Assembly: GCA_003952965.2 (NCBI GenBank) | Contig: CM025855.1 | Coordinates: 307,557 to 371,556 of the forward strand | DNA length: 64,000 nt | From: Morella rubra | Taxonomy: Eukaryota; Streptophyta; Magnoliopsida; Fagales; Myricaceae | Direction: 5' to 3' | Shown here: positions 44,404 to 56,974 of the stretch, one piece after another | How positions within the stretch are numbered: the stretch's first letter is position 1 | Layout of the letters: each line of letters begins with the position of its first letter | Notes under the pieces: generated by a model | Told to the model about the DNA's origin: nothing | Databases searched by the model: none | What the model saw: the letters and a program-made list of their open reading frames with translations, nothing else | Position numbers and translations under genes: made by a program

Positions 44404-45256
44404 GTATGAGCGGAAAAAAGAACCATTGAAAGATGCCCAAGCCAGATATGATACTTGATGCTAGACTCCGATGTGAGCCCAACGAGAGGTAATAGTGAAG
44501 AACCTCCAGTAACGGGGAAGAAGAGAAATGCCCAGCATATGTTTCCAACATAGGCGAGTCTGAGAGATACACTCCCAAACTTTGCTTGCCACCGGCCATG
44601 GCCAACCATGCACAACGGATCAATTACCTTAAAACTTTTGGCTTAAGATCAAGAAAAACCAAGACGTTACACTTATATGTATTCTCCTTTTAATACCTCT
44701 CTAATTAAAAAAGAGTTTCTTGCAGTGAAATTAGGCATGCCTTTCTCGTTTTAATATCCTCAAAATCGAAGCAAGGCTACTAATTACAAACCATCCTCCA
44801 ATTGCTTTATTTTAACTTCCTATTGAAATGTTTCAAATGAAAAGATCTTCCTACGTATGTACACTTTCTCGCCCGGGTCATCCACATAGAGGTGACCGAA
44901 GCTGACATATAGATAATTGGATAGAGACCAGATTAAGAGCACAACAAACATGGCTGTAAAAGCAAGCTCCACTGCAGTAACAATTCCCAGAGGAGTCATC
45001 ACGAGCAACGGACGTCTCCAAAAGGCCAAAGGAATTTTGCTTCTAACAACACTGCAAAAAGTAACAACATACGCCAGTCATCATACGAATTCCTAAACAC
45101 TCATGTTTTATTTATCATGAGTTGAATTGGGCTAATTAAACTGGAAGTGATGTACAATTTTTAATAGATAAAGTGACCTTTTGAAGTTGATAATGGTCTT
45201 GTATTTGGTCTGAACGTGGAGATAAACACAGCCCAAAACTGCTACGAACATCATGG

Positions 45257-46427
45257 TGTTAATGTACTTTAGTTGGCGTATAGACTTCATGATGACTTAG
45301 TAAAAATTCCTGAGATTTGCATTTATCAAGTCCTACTCAAGTCAAGACCAGTGTCCCAATATATTTGGTGATCGTCTAAAGTGCTAAGGTTTAATTGAAG
45401 TATGCTTACAGTTCACTAGACTCGAAGTATGATCAGAGTTCAATCAAAGTTTGATCAAGACTCATGAAAGGCAGTTACAACAGTTTTGACAAAAGCGCTC
45501 AAGAAGCAAGATTACTAGAGTTTTCGTGAGAAGCCTTCCACCCGAACCTCCAGAAAATAAAAGTGGTGTTTCTGCTCACATTCTCAATCCTGATGATTGT
45601 TTAGAGATTCCTTGAGAGAGAGCCTTGTTTCCTAAAGCCTTAATTCTACGTACATTCTCTGAAAAAGTTTCTGTAATTTGCTGTGAGTAAACTAAGATTG
45701 AACCCAGTGAGAGTCTTCCTTCCCACATTATCTCAGATTGGTTTTTGATCACCAGAATACATCTTGTTTGAGAAAGATACACTCCAGAGGTTGCTGGAGG
45801 TCTACCTAAAGAGGCTAATTGCTTGTAGAGTGTGAATAAATCAATGTGGTTGTGAACTATCAGTGTTTTGGAATCCAAATCTTCAAACGGAAGAGGAGTT
45901 CTTTGTTCCCTGCATGAAGGCAAATCTAGAAGTTGGATTCCAGGTAAGGTAACAGTGTATTAGAATAGCAAACGGGGTTTGGGTAGCCTATAAGATCACT
46001 GTGTACTGAAGTTGAAGATTATAGTGGATTCGAACAGCTAGCCTTCAGGCCCGGCGATTTTTTTCCCTCTTGAAAGAATTCTTTCAAGTGAGTTTTCTCT
46101 TCGTAAACAAATTTTGGTGCCCATGTTATGATTTTGTTTTCTTTGAATAACTTACTGTTATTAGGATTAGTTCTTGCTTTAGTTTCTTTAATTGATAAAG
46201 AACGTAAGAAGTAATATTCAGTTGATTGAATATACTGCTGCACAGTGTCCATAGTTGGTTAATTCTTCCGCACATTATTTTGTTGATTTGATTTTTCTTG
46301 AAATTACTGACTGTGTTTGTGAAGAGCGTGCAATAATTAAGTGGTTATAAAATTCAAAAAAAAATTGAACCTATTCAACCCCCTTCTAGATTCGGCAAAG
46401 TTATTGAGGCTTAAACCATCTACTTCA
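45257..46427 (+). mobile_element. Solo LTR, probably Ty1/Copia, in exon 2 of FRO copy B
   Basis: A 1171-bp block starts TG (TGTTAATGTACTTTAG) and ends CA (CCATCTACTTCA). It is flanked by a perfect five-base target duplication CATGG (45252-45256 and 46428-46432). Copies A and C have a single uninterrupted CATGG at this point of exon 2. There is no internal coding region, so it is a solo LTR left after recombination between the two ends of a full element. CCTATTCAACCCCCTTCTAG near its end resembles many plant Copia LTRs. The perfect duplication and the absence from copy C suggest a young insertion. Orientation is inferred from that 3' signature. Confidence 0.8.
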
Positions 46428-46691
46428 CATGGGAAAGGTGAAAAGAAGAAGATATGTACCTGTACATGGCCGTAAAAGTTTAGTATAATTAAAAAGAAAA
46501 GAAGACATTGCGAGGTTAAGGAAATAATTAATAAAGGAACCTTGTTCTCCAAAATATGTTGAATCGAGCTTCTTGTTTAACTCCGGAGTCCATGCTTCAT
46601 TGTATCTCTTTGTTGGCAGCAAAACCCAAACCATGAGCCATCCAAGACACACGACAAGGAAAATAATTCTTAAGACATTCTTCTGACTCAT

Positions 46692-48143
46692 CTTCTTCCC
46701 CTTGTGAGTTGGCGCATGAATCGAGGCGATTAATGAGACTCTACTTTCTTCTACCCATGGGCCACTAATTAGAAACCTTATCAGCAATTTATAGGTGATT
46801 CCGCGGGTACTGAAATGTATGGGAGGAGTAGATTGTCCAATCTGACTTAAAAAAGGAATATACTCCTTAGACACTATATATAGCACGTTATAGCATTTGA
46901 ATTTTGAACATTTCATATATATTATACGCCATAATATGTTTATGCATGACTAAACGGCATGATTCATGCACATTTTTCACCATTACGAGTTAAACTAATT
47001 ACAAGATCTACGAGACTACGACTAATTTCGAATTTCCCAATAGTTTTGTTTGCCCACTCTCTTAAAAAGAATGACACATCAGTAGAACAATTTTTATGCT
47101 AGATAAAACTTGTGGAGATGATCACGTCTCTACGTCTCTCCCTATGGTTCTTTCCTGAATTCAGGCAGATAATTGAATATATATATAATTCTCCAAATGT
47201 CAAACCTGTTTAAAAAGATGAGAATTATTTTAATCGGGCTGGCTGGTTCATCTGATATATTACCCGATCTTATAAACAGTGATGTGATTATGCCTTTTGC
47301 ATTATTTTGGTTGAACCATTAATAATTAATGCTCGATCTGGAATTTTGATACTTCAGATGTACAAGTTAGGCACCGTAGATCTAGAGGACAAGTACAGTT
47401 GACTAATAAATAGCTGCAATATAGGACAGGAAGTACAAATTCGAATTTGTCATGCTAGACTTAGGGAGGCAGATGGAAAGATTAGTAATATAATTACAGT
47501 AATGATATACAACACACATCACTTCTAACAAAAATAAAATCGTATTGTAATTGGCCGGGTGTGTGTTATAAATTAAGTACTCTGCCAAGTGGAATTCTTT
47601 TAATCATCGAGTGACATCAACATAGAGGACTTGGAGATTGCAATTCAAGCAGTGCTATAATTAATGATAGTAATTATACGAGACCTAATAAGTAATAAAC
47701 AATAAGAAGGGTAAAATTGGTCATTGATTGGGATACTGGGCGAGACTCCTAGCTATAGGAGCTAGATCAAAAATCAAAAACAATATGGAAACTGTACACC
47801 AATTAAGCCTTTAGTAGAATTTCCTATTGAAATAGTTCCCAATTCGTATATATTAATGTATCATACAATAGCATTCAAGATGAAAATACAAAGAGCATTC
47901 TTATTATAAATGACAAATTAACTTTACACACAAACCCTGATTAAAGCTGTAATATCAATGCAACATATATATATAGGTGCAGACCGTCTGCCAAACTCGA
48001 TCATGAACAAATATATGCATCCTAGCTACCGTCTGACACTTCTTGGGCCAAGGGCTTAATACCCCAACATCTTTCAAACAAGCTGAGGAAGAATTTTTCC
48101 CATGCTCAGGAAAGAAAAAGGCAATCAGTACTTTTCAAATGCA
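46692..48143. other. Spacer between FRO copies B and C
   Basis: The first 900 bases are the promoter region of copy B, closely matching that of copy C up to about 47,625. The rest, from about 47,790, is the 3' flank of copy C and matches the 3' flank of B at 40,670. These edges define a tandem unit of roughly 4.7-7 kb. About 160 bases between are unmatched. No other gene was seen. Confidence 0.6.
46788..46866 (-). promoter_or_regulatory. Promoter module of FRO copy B
   Basis: A minus-strand TATAAA box lies at 46788-46793, followed further upstream by the block shared with copies A and C (about 46802-46866; on the plus strand GGGAGGAGTAGATTGTCCAAT, an A-run and TATACTCC). It is still highly similar to that of copy C although the gene is broken. 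Confidence 0.5.
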
Positions 48144-51100
48144 TCACCAGTTAAAGCTCATGGACTCGAAGTGCAGATTTTCTGCCAAACCAGATGAACA
48201 AATTTTGGCAACATCATGTCGCAGCTCCCTTGGGCCACAGACTAAGACTCCAACATCAGATCCTTTGCGCTCCGAAAGAATTTCTGCATTAGCAATAGAC
48301 AACAAATTTAACTTTTCCAAGCATAGTAATCATGAAGGTGATGCATTAAGTTACTTCAATATTTTGGTTTTATTAGTCGCGACTTACTCTTAAGATCAGG
48401 CCTTGCACCAAAATGCACCTTGGTGGCTTGAACAAGGGACTGCTGCGGAAGGCTTTCGAGCTCCCCATCCGCAACACAGAACCAAGACCCGGGTGAAATT
48501 GTTGGTGTTGGCACTTCCAAGTTTTGTATTTGCTTTCCTTGCAGGGAATATTGTTTCTTGCACCAAAGAAAGATTGCACTAGAAGCCAAGAAAATGCAGC
48601 TGATGATCGAAAACATGTACCAAAGAGAGGTTAAGGAGAAGTTGTAAGTCTGCATGGTCTCTTGTTCGATAGGGTAAATGTAGTAACGAGTGACCAACCC
48701 CAGAAAGATAAGGAACATGACAAATGAAGATGAAATAATAGCAGCAAGCCATAACCAGTTATTTGGGCCTATAACTGGAGAAATATTCGAGTCTGATGGG
48801 TCTGACTTAAAGCATATGGTACGTATAAGCTTTTGAGAATCTGTGGAGGGCTGGCCAATTTCTCTGGTGATATAGGCTTCTATTTGCAACTGCATTTTGG
48901 AAATTTCAGCTGTCGTGCCAGAGATCGGAAGCAAGAGGTCTAGCAATGTGAGATCCGTCGAGTTCCTGAAGGCGCAAATGAGAAGAACTCGCGGGACGTG
49001 TACGTTTCCATTTTGGCTTCGGCAGATTATCTCGCGAATTATAGAGACGAAAGGAGTAATACCACTACCTCCACTCACCATCACCAGGGACTCGTGCCTA
49101 ACGCCATCAGATTAAATGACAAGCAGTCAAAGACAGAGCCAGGCATCCACTTATAGATAAGCCAAACGTAGCTATCGAATTGTCTTTCAAATTCAAACTG
49201 ACCTCAGAAAATGAGATGAATTAGGACCATAAGGTCCTTCCACAGAAACTTTCAAATGATCCACAGGAAAAGAAAGTTGTTGGAAAAGTTTTTGAGACCA
49301 ACTTCCCTCGCGTTTGATGACAATGCTGAGCTTATCCGGCTCCATATTACTGTTGGACGTCACAGTAAAAGGATGCCACTGAAGCTTCGAAAGGCTTGGC
49401 ACATTTATAAACAGCATGCTTGTGGGACAGTAATTCAACCCTGGGAGTCAAATTCGAGTGTCAGATCTGAACAACAGAAATTGTTGGTTTCCTAATATAT
49501 GCATGTTCAAGTCAAGTTGTTATACCTTGGCTCTTGGAGAAGTTTAATTCGACAGTGTCACAAGGTAAAAGGCGCGCAGAGACCAACCTTGCTCTTTGTC
49601 TCGACTGTAGGAATCTCAAGAAACGATCGACAAGGAAGAGAAAGATCCCAGGAAGGATCATGCAGAAGTAGGCAACACCAACATGCAATACATAGAAGAA
49701 GATGTAAAGTGCGTATAGATGGTGGGTATAGAAGAAAACCTCAAACATCTTTCGCCTCATACGAGGAAAGCTTGTCACCCACATTGCCAATGCAAATACT
49801 ATTGCAATCTCCCCAGCTACATTTGGCACCCAATCATCGCTCCATTGAAGCATCTGCATTATTGCCAAAACTCCCGTTAAAAACTCGATCCCAGCAAAAC
49901 CCGGATATGCATGCTCATACCCTTGTCTCTGCGCAGGCACCGCATGCACATGCACATACACAAACAGGTACAAGCAGACCGATATTTCGCAATATATTAT
50001 CTGAGAAGTTCGTAGCAATTACAATTTACAGCAAATGAGGATTTTTTTTTTTTTTTTTCAGTTTGTGTAGGTCTTTCTTCTGTAAGATTTCTTCTGAATT
50101 TTCTAAGCATGTTTTTTTTTGTGGCTATATGTGCATCTCGAAGGAAATTGATCATCCGCACATTCGAAATTACAAAACTTTTTAAAAGAAAATAAGAGAA
50201 AAGACAATGATGACGCTCAAAAGGAAAAATGCAAAGGAATATAAGTTTATCGTCACATCCCCCTAGCTATTCATCACTGTCAACAAGGAGAACACAATTC
50301 TATTCCAAATAGAAAGAGACAACAACACTAAAGGTAAAGAAACCCTACGCGTACGTCTGTATCTCACAAGACAAAAGGACAATCAAGATGAACAACTGCT
50401 TCAATAATGTCTTGATCGAAAGGTACCTGAGCCATTTGATGAGTCATGGCCCAGTAGATGATGAAACCTATAGTATGAGCGGAAAAAAGAACCATTGAAA
50501 GATGCCCAAGCCAGATATGATACTTGATGCTAGACTCCGATGTGAGCCTAACGAGAGGCAATATTGAAGACCCTCTAGTCACGGGGAAGAAGAGAAATGC
50601 CCAGCATATGTTTCCAACATAGCCGAGTCTGAGAGATACACTCCGAAACTTTGCTTGCCACCTGCCATGGCCAACCACAACAGATCAATTACCTTAAAAC
50701 TTTTGGCTTAAGATTAAGAAAAACCGAGACGTTATATTTATTTATTGTGGCTTTAATACCTTTATAAAAAGGAATTATCAAAAGAAAAGGAGTTTCTTGC
50801 AGTGAAATTAGGCTGTATATAATATCCTCTAAATCGAAGCAAGGCTGCTTACAAACCATATATCTTCCAATTAATATATTTCAGACCAAGCTAATGTTAA
50901 TTTGTTTTGAACTGTTGAAATATTCTGAAGTGAAGAGACTTCCTGCATACACTGTCTCGCCTTCTTTATGCATATGGAGGTGACCGAAGCTGACAAATAG
51001 ATAATTGGACAGAGACCAGATTAAGAGCACAACAAACATGGCAGCAAAAGCAAGCTCCACTGAAGAAACAATTCCCAGAGGAGCCATCACGAACAACGGA

Positions 51101-51596
51101 CGTTTCCAAAAGGCCAAATTATTGCTTCCAACAACACTGCAACAAGTAACAACATACGCCAGTCATCATACGAATTCCAAATTACGTTCATGTTTTGTTT
51201 ATCAAGAGTTGGGCAAAACTGGAAGTGATGTACAATTATTTTTATAGATAAAGTGACCTTTTGAAGTCAATGGTCTTGGATTTGTTCTGAACGTGGAGAT
51301 AAACACAGCCCAAAACTGCTACGAACATCATGGGAAAGGTGAAAAGAAGAAGATTTTTCCCTGTGCATTGCCGTAAAATTGTAGCATAATTAAAAAGAAA
51401 AGAAGACATTGCAAGGTTAAGGAAATAATTAAAGGGAACCTTGTTCTCCAAAATATGTTGAATTGAGCTTCTGGTTTAACTCTGGGGTCCATGCTTTACT
51501 GTATCTCTTTGTCGGCAACAAAACCCAAACCATGAGCCATCCAAGAAACACTACAAGGAAAATAATCCTTATAGAGACAGAGTATTTCAAACTCAT
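48144..51596 (-). CDS. Ferric reduction oxidase, FRO2/4/5-like, copy C (intact)
   Basis: Eight exons, all in phase: 51596-51440, 51360-51258, 51136-50951, 50661-50427, 49853-49526, 49440-49203, 49097-48388 and 48283-48144, 698 residues (Arabidopsis FRO2 has 725). The ferric reductase core carries the four haem-ligand histidines: KYHIWLGH and SAHTIGF at about 197-211, THHLY and LHVG at about 271-284. FAD binding is HPFTVTSN near 359 and NADPH binding GGSGITPF near 425-432, with CGP near 668 and the ending SMSFNW. It should sit in the plasma membrane and pass electrons from cytosolic NADPH to extracellular Fe(III) or Cu(II) chelates, the reductive step of strategy I iron uptake. Exon 3 ends ACAGT with donor GTATGC. 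This is the only clean member of the three-copy array. It is transcribed towards copies B and A. Confidence 0.95.
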
Positions 51597-52462
51597 CTTC
51601 TTCCCCCTTGTGAGTTAGCGCATTAATCGAGGCGACTGAGACTCTACTTTCTGCTACCCAGGCCACGAAGGAACCTTATCAACAATTTATAGGTGATTCC
51701 ACTGGGTACTGAAATGTATGGGAGGAGTAGATCGTCCATCTGACTTTAAAAAGGAATATACTCCTTAGACACTATAGTAAGTTATAATATATATACACGC
51801 CGTAATATATATGTTTATGCGCAACTAAACGGCATGATTCATGCACATTTTTCACCAGCATCACGAGTTAATTTTCCAAGATATCTATGAGACTGCGACT
51901 TTTCAATTTCCCGAATGGTTCTGTTTGTCCACTCTTATCCTCTCTGAAAAAGAATGACACATCACTATATATAGGACATTTATAATAAATAAAACTTTTC
52001 AAACCAGTTTAAAAAGATGAAAATTGTATTAATTCGGGGGGATATATATTTTGGCTGAACCATTAATGGCGCTCTGGAATTCTGATACTTCTGTATAATG
52101 TATATCGAAAGATGTACAAGTTAGGCACCGTACGTACGTACGTAGTATAGAGGACACGTACAGTTCACTTCCAATCGGTTGGTGTGCTGCAAGTACAGTT
52201 GACTAATAATAGCTCCAATATAGTACAGGAAGTACAAATCATTAGAATCTGGCATGCTAGACTTAGGGACGCAGATGGAGAGATTAGTGATATAATTACA
52301 GTAATTATATATAATACCACACGTCACTTCTCAAAAAAAGGAAATCCTATTGTAATTGGGTGTGAGATAAACTCTGCCAATTGGAATTCTTTTAAGCATC
52401 AAGTGACATCAACATGGAGGCCATATGAATGCACCGACACATTATACGAGTTCTTGTAGTTC
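51597..52462. other. Spacer between FRO copy C and DUF819 copy 1
   Basis: Contains the promoter of FRO copy C at its left end. Similarity with the DNA upstream of copy B continues as far as about 52,422, almost into the DUF819 gene. The tandem duplication therefore ended at the 3' edge of that gene. No other gene was seen. Confidence 0.6.
51686..51762 (-). promoter_or_regulatory. Promoter module of FRO copy C
   Basis: A minus-strand TATAAA box lies at 51686-51691, 90 bases upstream of the start codon. Upstream of it is the block common to all three copies (about 51698-51762; on the plus strand GGGAGGAGTAGATCGTCCAT, CTGACTTTAAAAAGGA and TATACTCC). No known iron-response element was matched with certainty. 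Confidence 0.55.
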
Positions 52463-55400
52463 CTACATGTGTTTGAGGACTGTCAATCCAAAACCAATGC
52501 CAAGAAAAGTTGCAATCGCAATTCCAGAAATGCCTGCGAGAATTCCAGGAACGACCAATGAACTCCATCCTTTGGCTGTAGCCATTCCACAGGCCGTCGT
52601 AGGGCCTCCAATATTGGCATTTGATGCCAGAAGTAACAGTTTCAAGTCGAGGCGAAACAGCTTTCGTAGGGCCTCCAATATTGGCATTTGATGCCAGAAG
52701 CAGTTTCAAGTCGAGGCGAAACAGCTTTCCAAGCCCGAGGATCACAGCAAGATGAACGGTGACTTGAACTAGAGCAAAAATGAAAATACTCGGTGCTGTA
52801 TTCATGACATTCCATATGCTCCCGCTAGCACCCACCACAGCAAAAAATGATGCCAAGCACGCACCTTGAGGAATGCGAATAAGATTGTGCATAATTTTCA
52901 TATAATAAATATCTGCTGGGGTTTCTCATGGATGGTGTTAAAATCAAGATTTAAAGATTTGTTAGCAGATGACGTTTTCCTTTTTAAGTGCAGTCAGAAA
53001 GTGTGCTCCAAAAGTCTTCAGGATTGGTCTGTATTCAGAAGAATAGGTAATACAGGCAGTTAATATGTAAGTAGACAGAGTAATTTGATTAGAATGGAAA
53101 GAAGGGATTAAGTATCCCTTGATTTGAAAAGAAGTGCTACTAAGACATCACTCAAGTTGAAAAGAAGTGATTAGGTATCACTTAATTTGAATCAATTCAA
53201 GTACTCTCAGAAGATGCAGAGCAAAGCAAGAACAAGATGACACGGTAAGCAAACGTGTAAAAACTGACTAAAAAAAATGAACATGCAGAAACTGGGGAAG
53301 AGTCGACAAATTGATGGAGAGAGTGACATTAGAAGATCGTAGGATACATGCGGTGCTTTTTCCATGTCTTGATCTTGTAGATGGTCTTTATAGTCCAGAT
53401 GTGCACAAATACATTTTTTCAGGATGTTTCTACATATTATAAACTGGATCCTAAGAAGGCAAACAAATGGGAATATTACAAAACAATAACCCATATCAGC
53501 AGACCATTTGATTATGATGCATATGATGCACATGGACTGAAGAAATATTTCAATAACCTGCATCAAAACCAGGGCAATAGTATCACCAGCAGGTGCAAGA
53601 TAACCAAATTGTGATGGGAAGACAGTTGCTACGATGACAACAGTGGCAGTTATAACCGGAAGGTTGCATCCTTGAATGCCACATACACTCGTGAGATAAG
53701 TTGAACTCTTACAAATCAGAAAGGATATAGCAATAGCTGTTGCAGGCTGTAGCACAGCAAAATTGTCTTCGGAATTTGATTCCATATCCAAAGCAACACC
53801 TGCCAAACAATTTCAGTGTGATAACAAGATTACTCACATTGGGTGTTACTAATCTCCCTCAATATCGATATTAAACTGAAGCTGCAGCATAACAAAATAT
53901 AAGTAACAGACGGTAGGTCATCAGATTAACTTATTTCAAGAGGAAAAGGATATTATGTGAAGTTACTTTTAAGTCATACGGTATGAAAGCTACTACCACA
54001 TACCATTGGCCATTGTTGAAGTCTCAGGAGGCAGCTTAGAGGCCAATGCAAACAAGAACATAAAATAGAAAGCGCAAATAACATTGTCTACAGCAACTCC
54101 TGCAGCCAAAACTGATGGAGTAACACCCAGAGCCTCTGAAATTGCAATGTAATTAACAGCTACAGCACAAAAAAAACAACAAAAGGAACCCATCAGTTAT
54201 GGTCCTGGACTGGGTAGACACATGCATATGTTGGAAAAGCCAAAAATAAAAGACTGAGGCCACTAAAGAGGAAGTACCAAGCTTAGATATAGAGAAGCTA
54301 AAGAAAGCTAATTAATATCTATCTCCAAGAAGGGAAAAATGAGTACAAGCCTCACCGTACATAAGCAAATGAAAATGTTACAGGAAAAGGAACCACGACA
54401 TAGCTAAGATCAGAGTCCTGTCACATATACAGTAATCCACATAGATATTGATGATTTTACATTCACATCCCAACACCAAAACTGAAAATCATGGTGGAGA
54501 ATTCATTCTACTCCATACAATGTGGGAAAGCAAAACGCAATGAGTGGCTCATCACTAAGTTGATTGATGATATATTGCTGCATGCAAACTGACATAAACT
54601 GAGAGTATTGTAACTAATTATGATTTGTACTACTGAAAAGGCTATTATGTCTACGTACTTTTGTTATAAGAGCGCACTTCAGAAGCAACGTTCAAAACAT
54701 ATCCTCAAAACTTACATCCACCAATATAGCTACCCATTAGAGCAGCAGCTATCTTCCAATTATCTTGCCCAAGTGATCGCATAGGCATCACCAGAAATGC
54801 CACAATAGTGCCAACTACAGTTGCAACTGTCATAGACAAAAATAAACAAAAGTTACTGAGGCTTATTAGCAACTGTTTTGTCGAAAAATAAATCATAGGT
54901 CAACAATACTCTATGACCATATTTTCATTATATAGGTCAACAATGCGTACAGAAACAAAGCTTAAGATGATAAACGGTAGTTCTCAAACAATTCGGGAAC
55001 AAACTGAATTCATCTTCTCGCATTAGAAAACTCAAAATACAATGGCAAAGAACAGATTTAGCAGCATGTAGAACCTTGGCAAATTTATAATGCAAATGGG
55101 CGATACCTGATCCAAGCAAGAAAGCTAAAAGCATTGTGCCAGTGGACCGTATCACGCGGCGCAGGTCTGCTCTAAACAACAGCAGCGGAACAATTAAAGG
55201 AAGCATAAACTCGAACACAATTGAATACACCGGTGCTTCATGAGGAATAATGCCTAGATTACTAGCTGCAAGGCCAACCAAAGTGCTCACCAGGGCAGCA
55301 CTCACCATGCTCCCAATCTTAGTCTTCTCTGACCTTGCATCCGAAAAACATATTGCATGCCACTTACTCTCTCTAGTTGCCAAGAAAGTGGATATACAAA

Positions 55401-56297
55401 ATCTATCAAGTAACGACTGAGAGGACTTCTGTTTTCAAGAGTCGCCGAGGACAGAGAAATATATATAAAGGATTGATTTTCAGAGAGCCACGTTTTGATA
55501 GAGAATAAAAAAATATTTTCATTTTTTATTAAGAACAGGGCACAAACCAAAGAACAACACTCTGGGAAGCATCGTTTTACAAAATGCTATTCATGGATTT
55601 CCGAAAACGAGACTAGCTTTCCCCGGTATTTTCCATGTTTACTCAAAACACCACTTTCAAAAACGTAAGTTTTGAATCCTGGAGGAGAACAGACACAACT
55701 ATCCATGAGCATTCCAGATAAATAAAAAGAACAGTAACATCTATACGCCTTTCGAATTTCAGTTGATCCTAATTTTTCCCACAAAACATGTATTTTCGCA
55801 AATTCGCTTCAAATCTTAATCTCTTCGTTACCAAAGAGCCAAACAAGCCCTGAATCAATTAATGATATAACTGGCAAAGGTGACATTTTTGTTGCTGCAT
55901 GTCCCAAACAATGGAAATGCAGAACCTCAAAATGTGAACTTCCATTCCTTCCCCACAGTTTCTGAGTTACCGAACCAAACACACTCTCAGAGATCTAGAT
56001 ACAAGAGAAGGAGAGTAAGTACCAGAGACCAAAAGCACCGATAGCAAAGAGAGCCGTACATGTGCCCCAGTGGTCTTCTTGAGAGATGATAGGATACCTC
56101 AGCCCTGAGCTAATTGGCTTCAGAGGTCGAGTCGAGGAACGGTTCTTATGTAACGGCGAGAGAGAGATAACTCTCTTTGCTCTTTCAGAGTTGTGGGAAC
56201 AGATCCTAATGAGGCCGTTATGGCGGGAACAGACGGAGGAGAAGTTAAGCGGCGGGAATGGAGCAGAGGGAGAGAGGTGGTTAATGATTAACGCCAT
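52463..56297 (-). CDS. Plastid DUF819 membrane protein, copy 1 (last exon altered)
   Basis: Exons 56297-56023, 55333-55107, 54826-54716, 54159-54004 and 53799-53558 are open and in phase. Exon 6 should run 52912-52463. The N-terminus (about 80 residues, Ser/Arg-rich) looks like a chloroplast transit peptide. Membrane blocks include [69 protein letters not shown] and [20 protein letters not shown]819 proteins are polytopic and resemble sodium-coupled carriers; the substrate is unknown. Exon 6 is abnormal: just after the expected acceptor it has about 60 extra bases with a stop, and a 67/64-bp tandem duplication at about 52597-52727 shifts the frame, so the usual ending ([15 protein letters not shown] to VLKHM) is read in a different frame. 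Probably a recent pseudogene, or a protein with a changed C-terminus. Confidence 0.75.
52597..52727. repeat. 67/64-bp tandem duplication in DUF819 copy 1
   Basis: The segment beginning CGTAGGGCCTCCAATATTGG and ending GAGGCGAAACAGCTTT is present twice in succession. The first unit is 67 bases and the second 64, differing only by three bases (TAA) in the middle. The corresponding site in copy 2 (about 57110-57175) has a single unit. The near identity of the units means the duplication is very recent. Confidence 0.85.
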
Positions 56298-56974
56298 TAA
56301 TGTGTTTCTATCTTCCTCGTCTCGATACTCATCGGGGGTTTATTCTTCAGCGGATAGGCTGACGTGGCGAGGACCCCATGTGTTGTTGTTGGGAGTAGAA
56401 ACACAACGCACGTGTGCATTGCACGTGAAGTTCCAACCCTCCTCGGACCCGAGTCCTTTTTGTTGTTGTTCGGTTTCCAACTACCAGAACGAACCAGCTT
56501 TTCCAATCACACGAGCGCCAGAATAAATAACGCAAACAAAATAGTCTTGTAGAGAAAACCCCTCCACGACTAAGCGGGCCAATGGTGTTGAGATTCACTG
56601 ATTCGCCGTGAAATTTGCAGAATAATGTAGGTTAGTCTTCTAGTGCACGTTCCAGCTGCTTAAGAAAACATGCTAGAAGGTGTTCTGCATATGGAACTTT
56701 AGATGGCAGAGAAAACTTGCATTCTGCATAAGAATTTACAATAATTAAGTACTCCGCAATTGGTTGATATATTTCATGAGCAACAAGGTCTCTTTCCAGG
56801 AATATCGGTTTCAGAATACATAACAGTGCGTAATCTCACCATGGATGTTGAACAACGTGATGTTACCGGTGGGTTTTGTTCTAAGCTCCAAGACGCAGCT
56901 TTTGTTATTGCATGTTGTGGAGCTTACATTGACTACAGATTATAGCAGTTTTGACGATCTAACCACATAAAAAT
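56298..56974. other. Spacer between the DUF819 copies
   Basis: Contains the promoter of copy 1 near 56.3-56.6 kb (GC-richer, with CACGTG-like CACGTGTGC and CACGTGAAG at about 56410-56430) and the 3' flank of copy 2. No other gene was seen. Confidence 0.5.

Larger units (their letters stand above)
41294..46691 (-). pseudogene. Ferric reduction oxidase, FRO2/4/5-like, copy B (broken)
   Basis: Recognisable parts: exon 1 46691-46541 (open, MSQKNVLRIIFLVV), exon 2 46459-45178 split by a 1.17-kb solo LTR, exon 3 45051-44863, exon 4 44592-43969 split by a 382-bp LTR-like insert and with its acceptor AG changed to CG, then the 3' part of exon 7 (about 41960-41540) and exon 8 (41433-41294, open). Exons 5, 6 and the 5' part of exon 7, which encode the last haem ligands and the FAD and first NADPH motifs, are gone, replaced by about 1.5 kb of LINE-derived DNA. 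The remaining exon 7 has a TAG where copies A and C read TGG in NNWLWL. It is closest to copy C throughout, so the duplication is recent. It cannot encode a working reductase. Confidence 0.9.
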
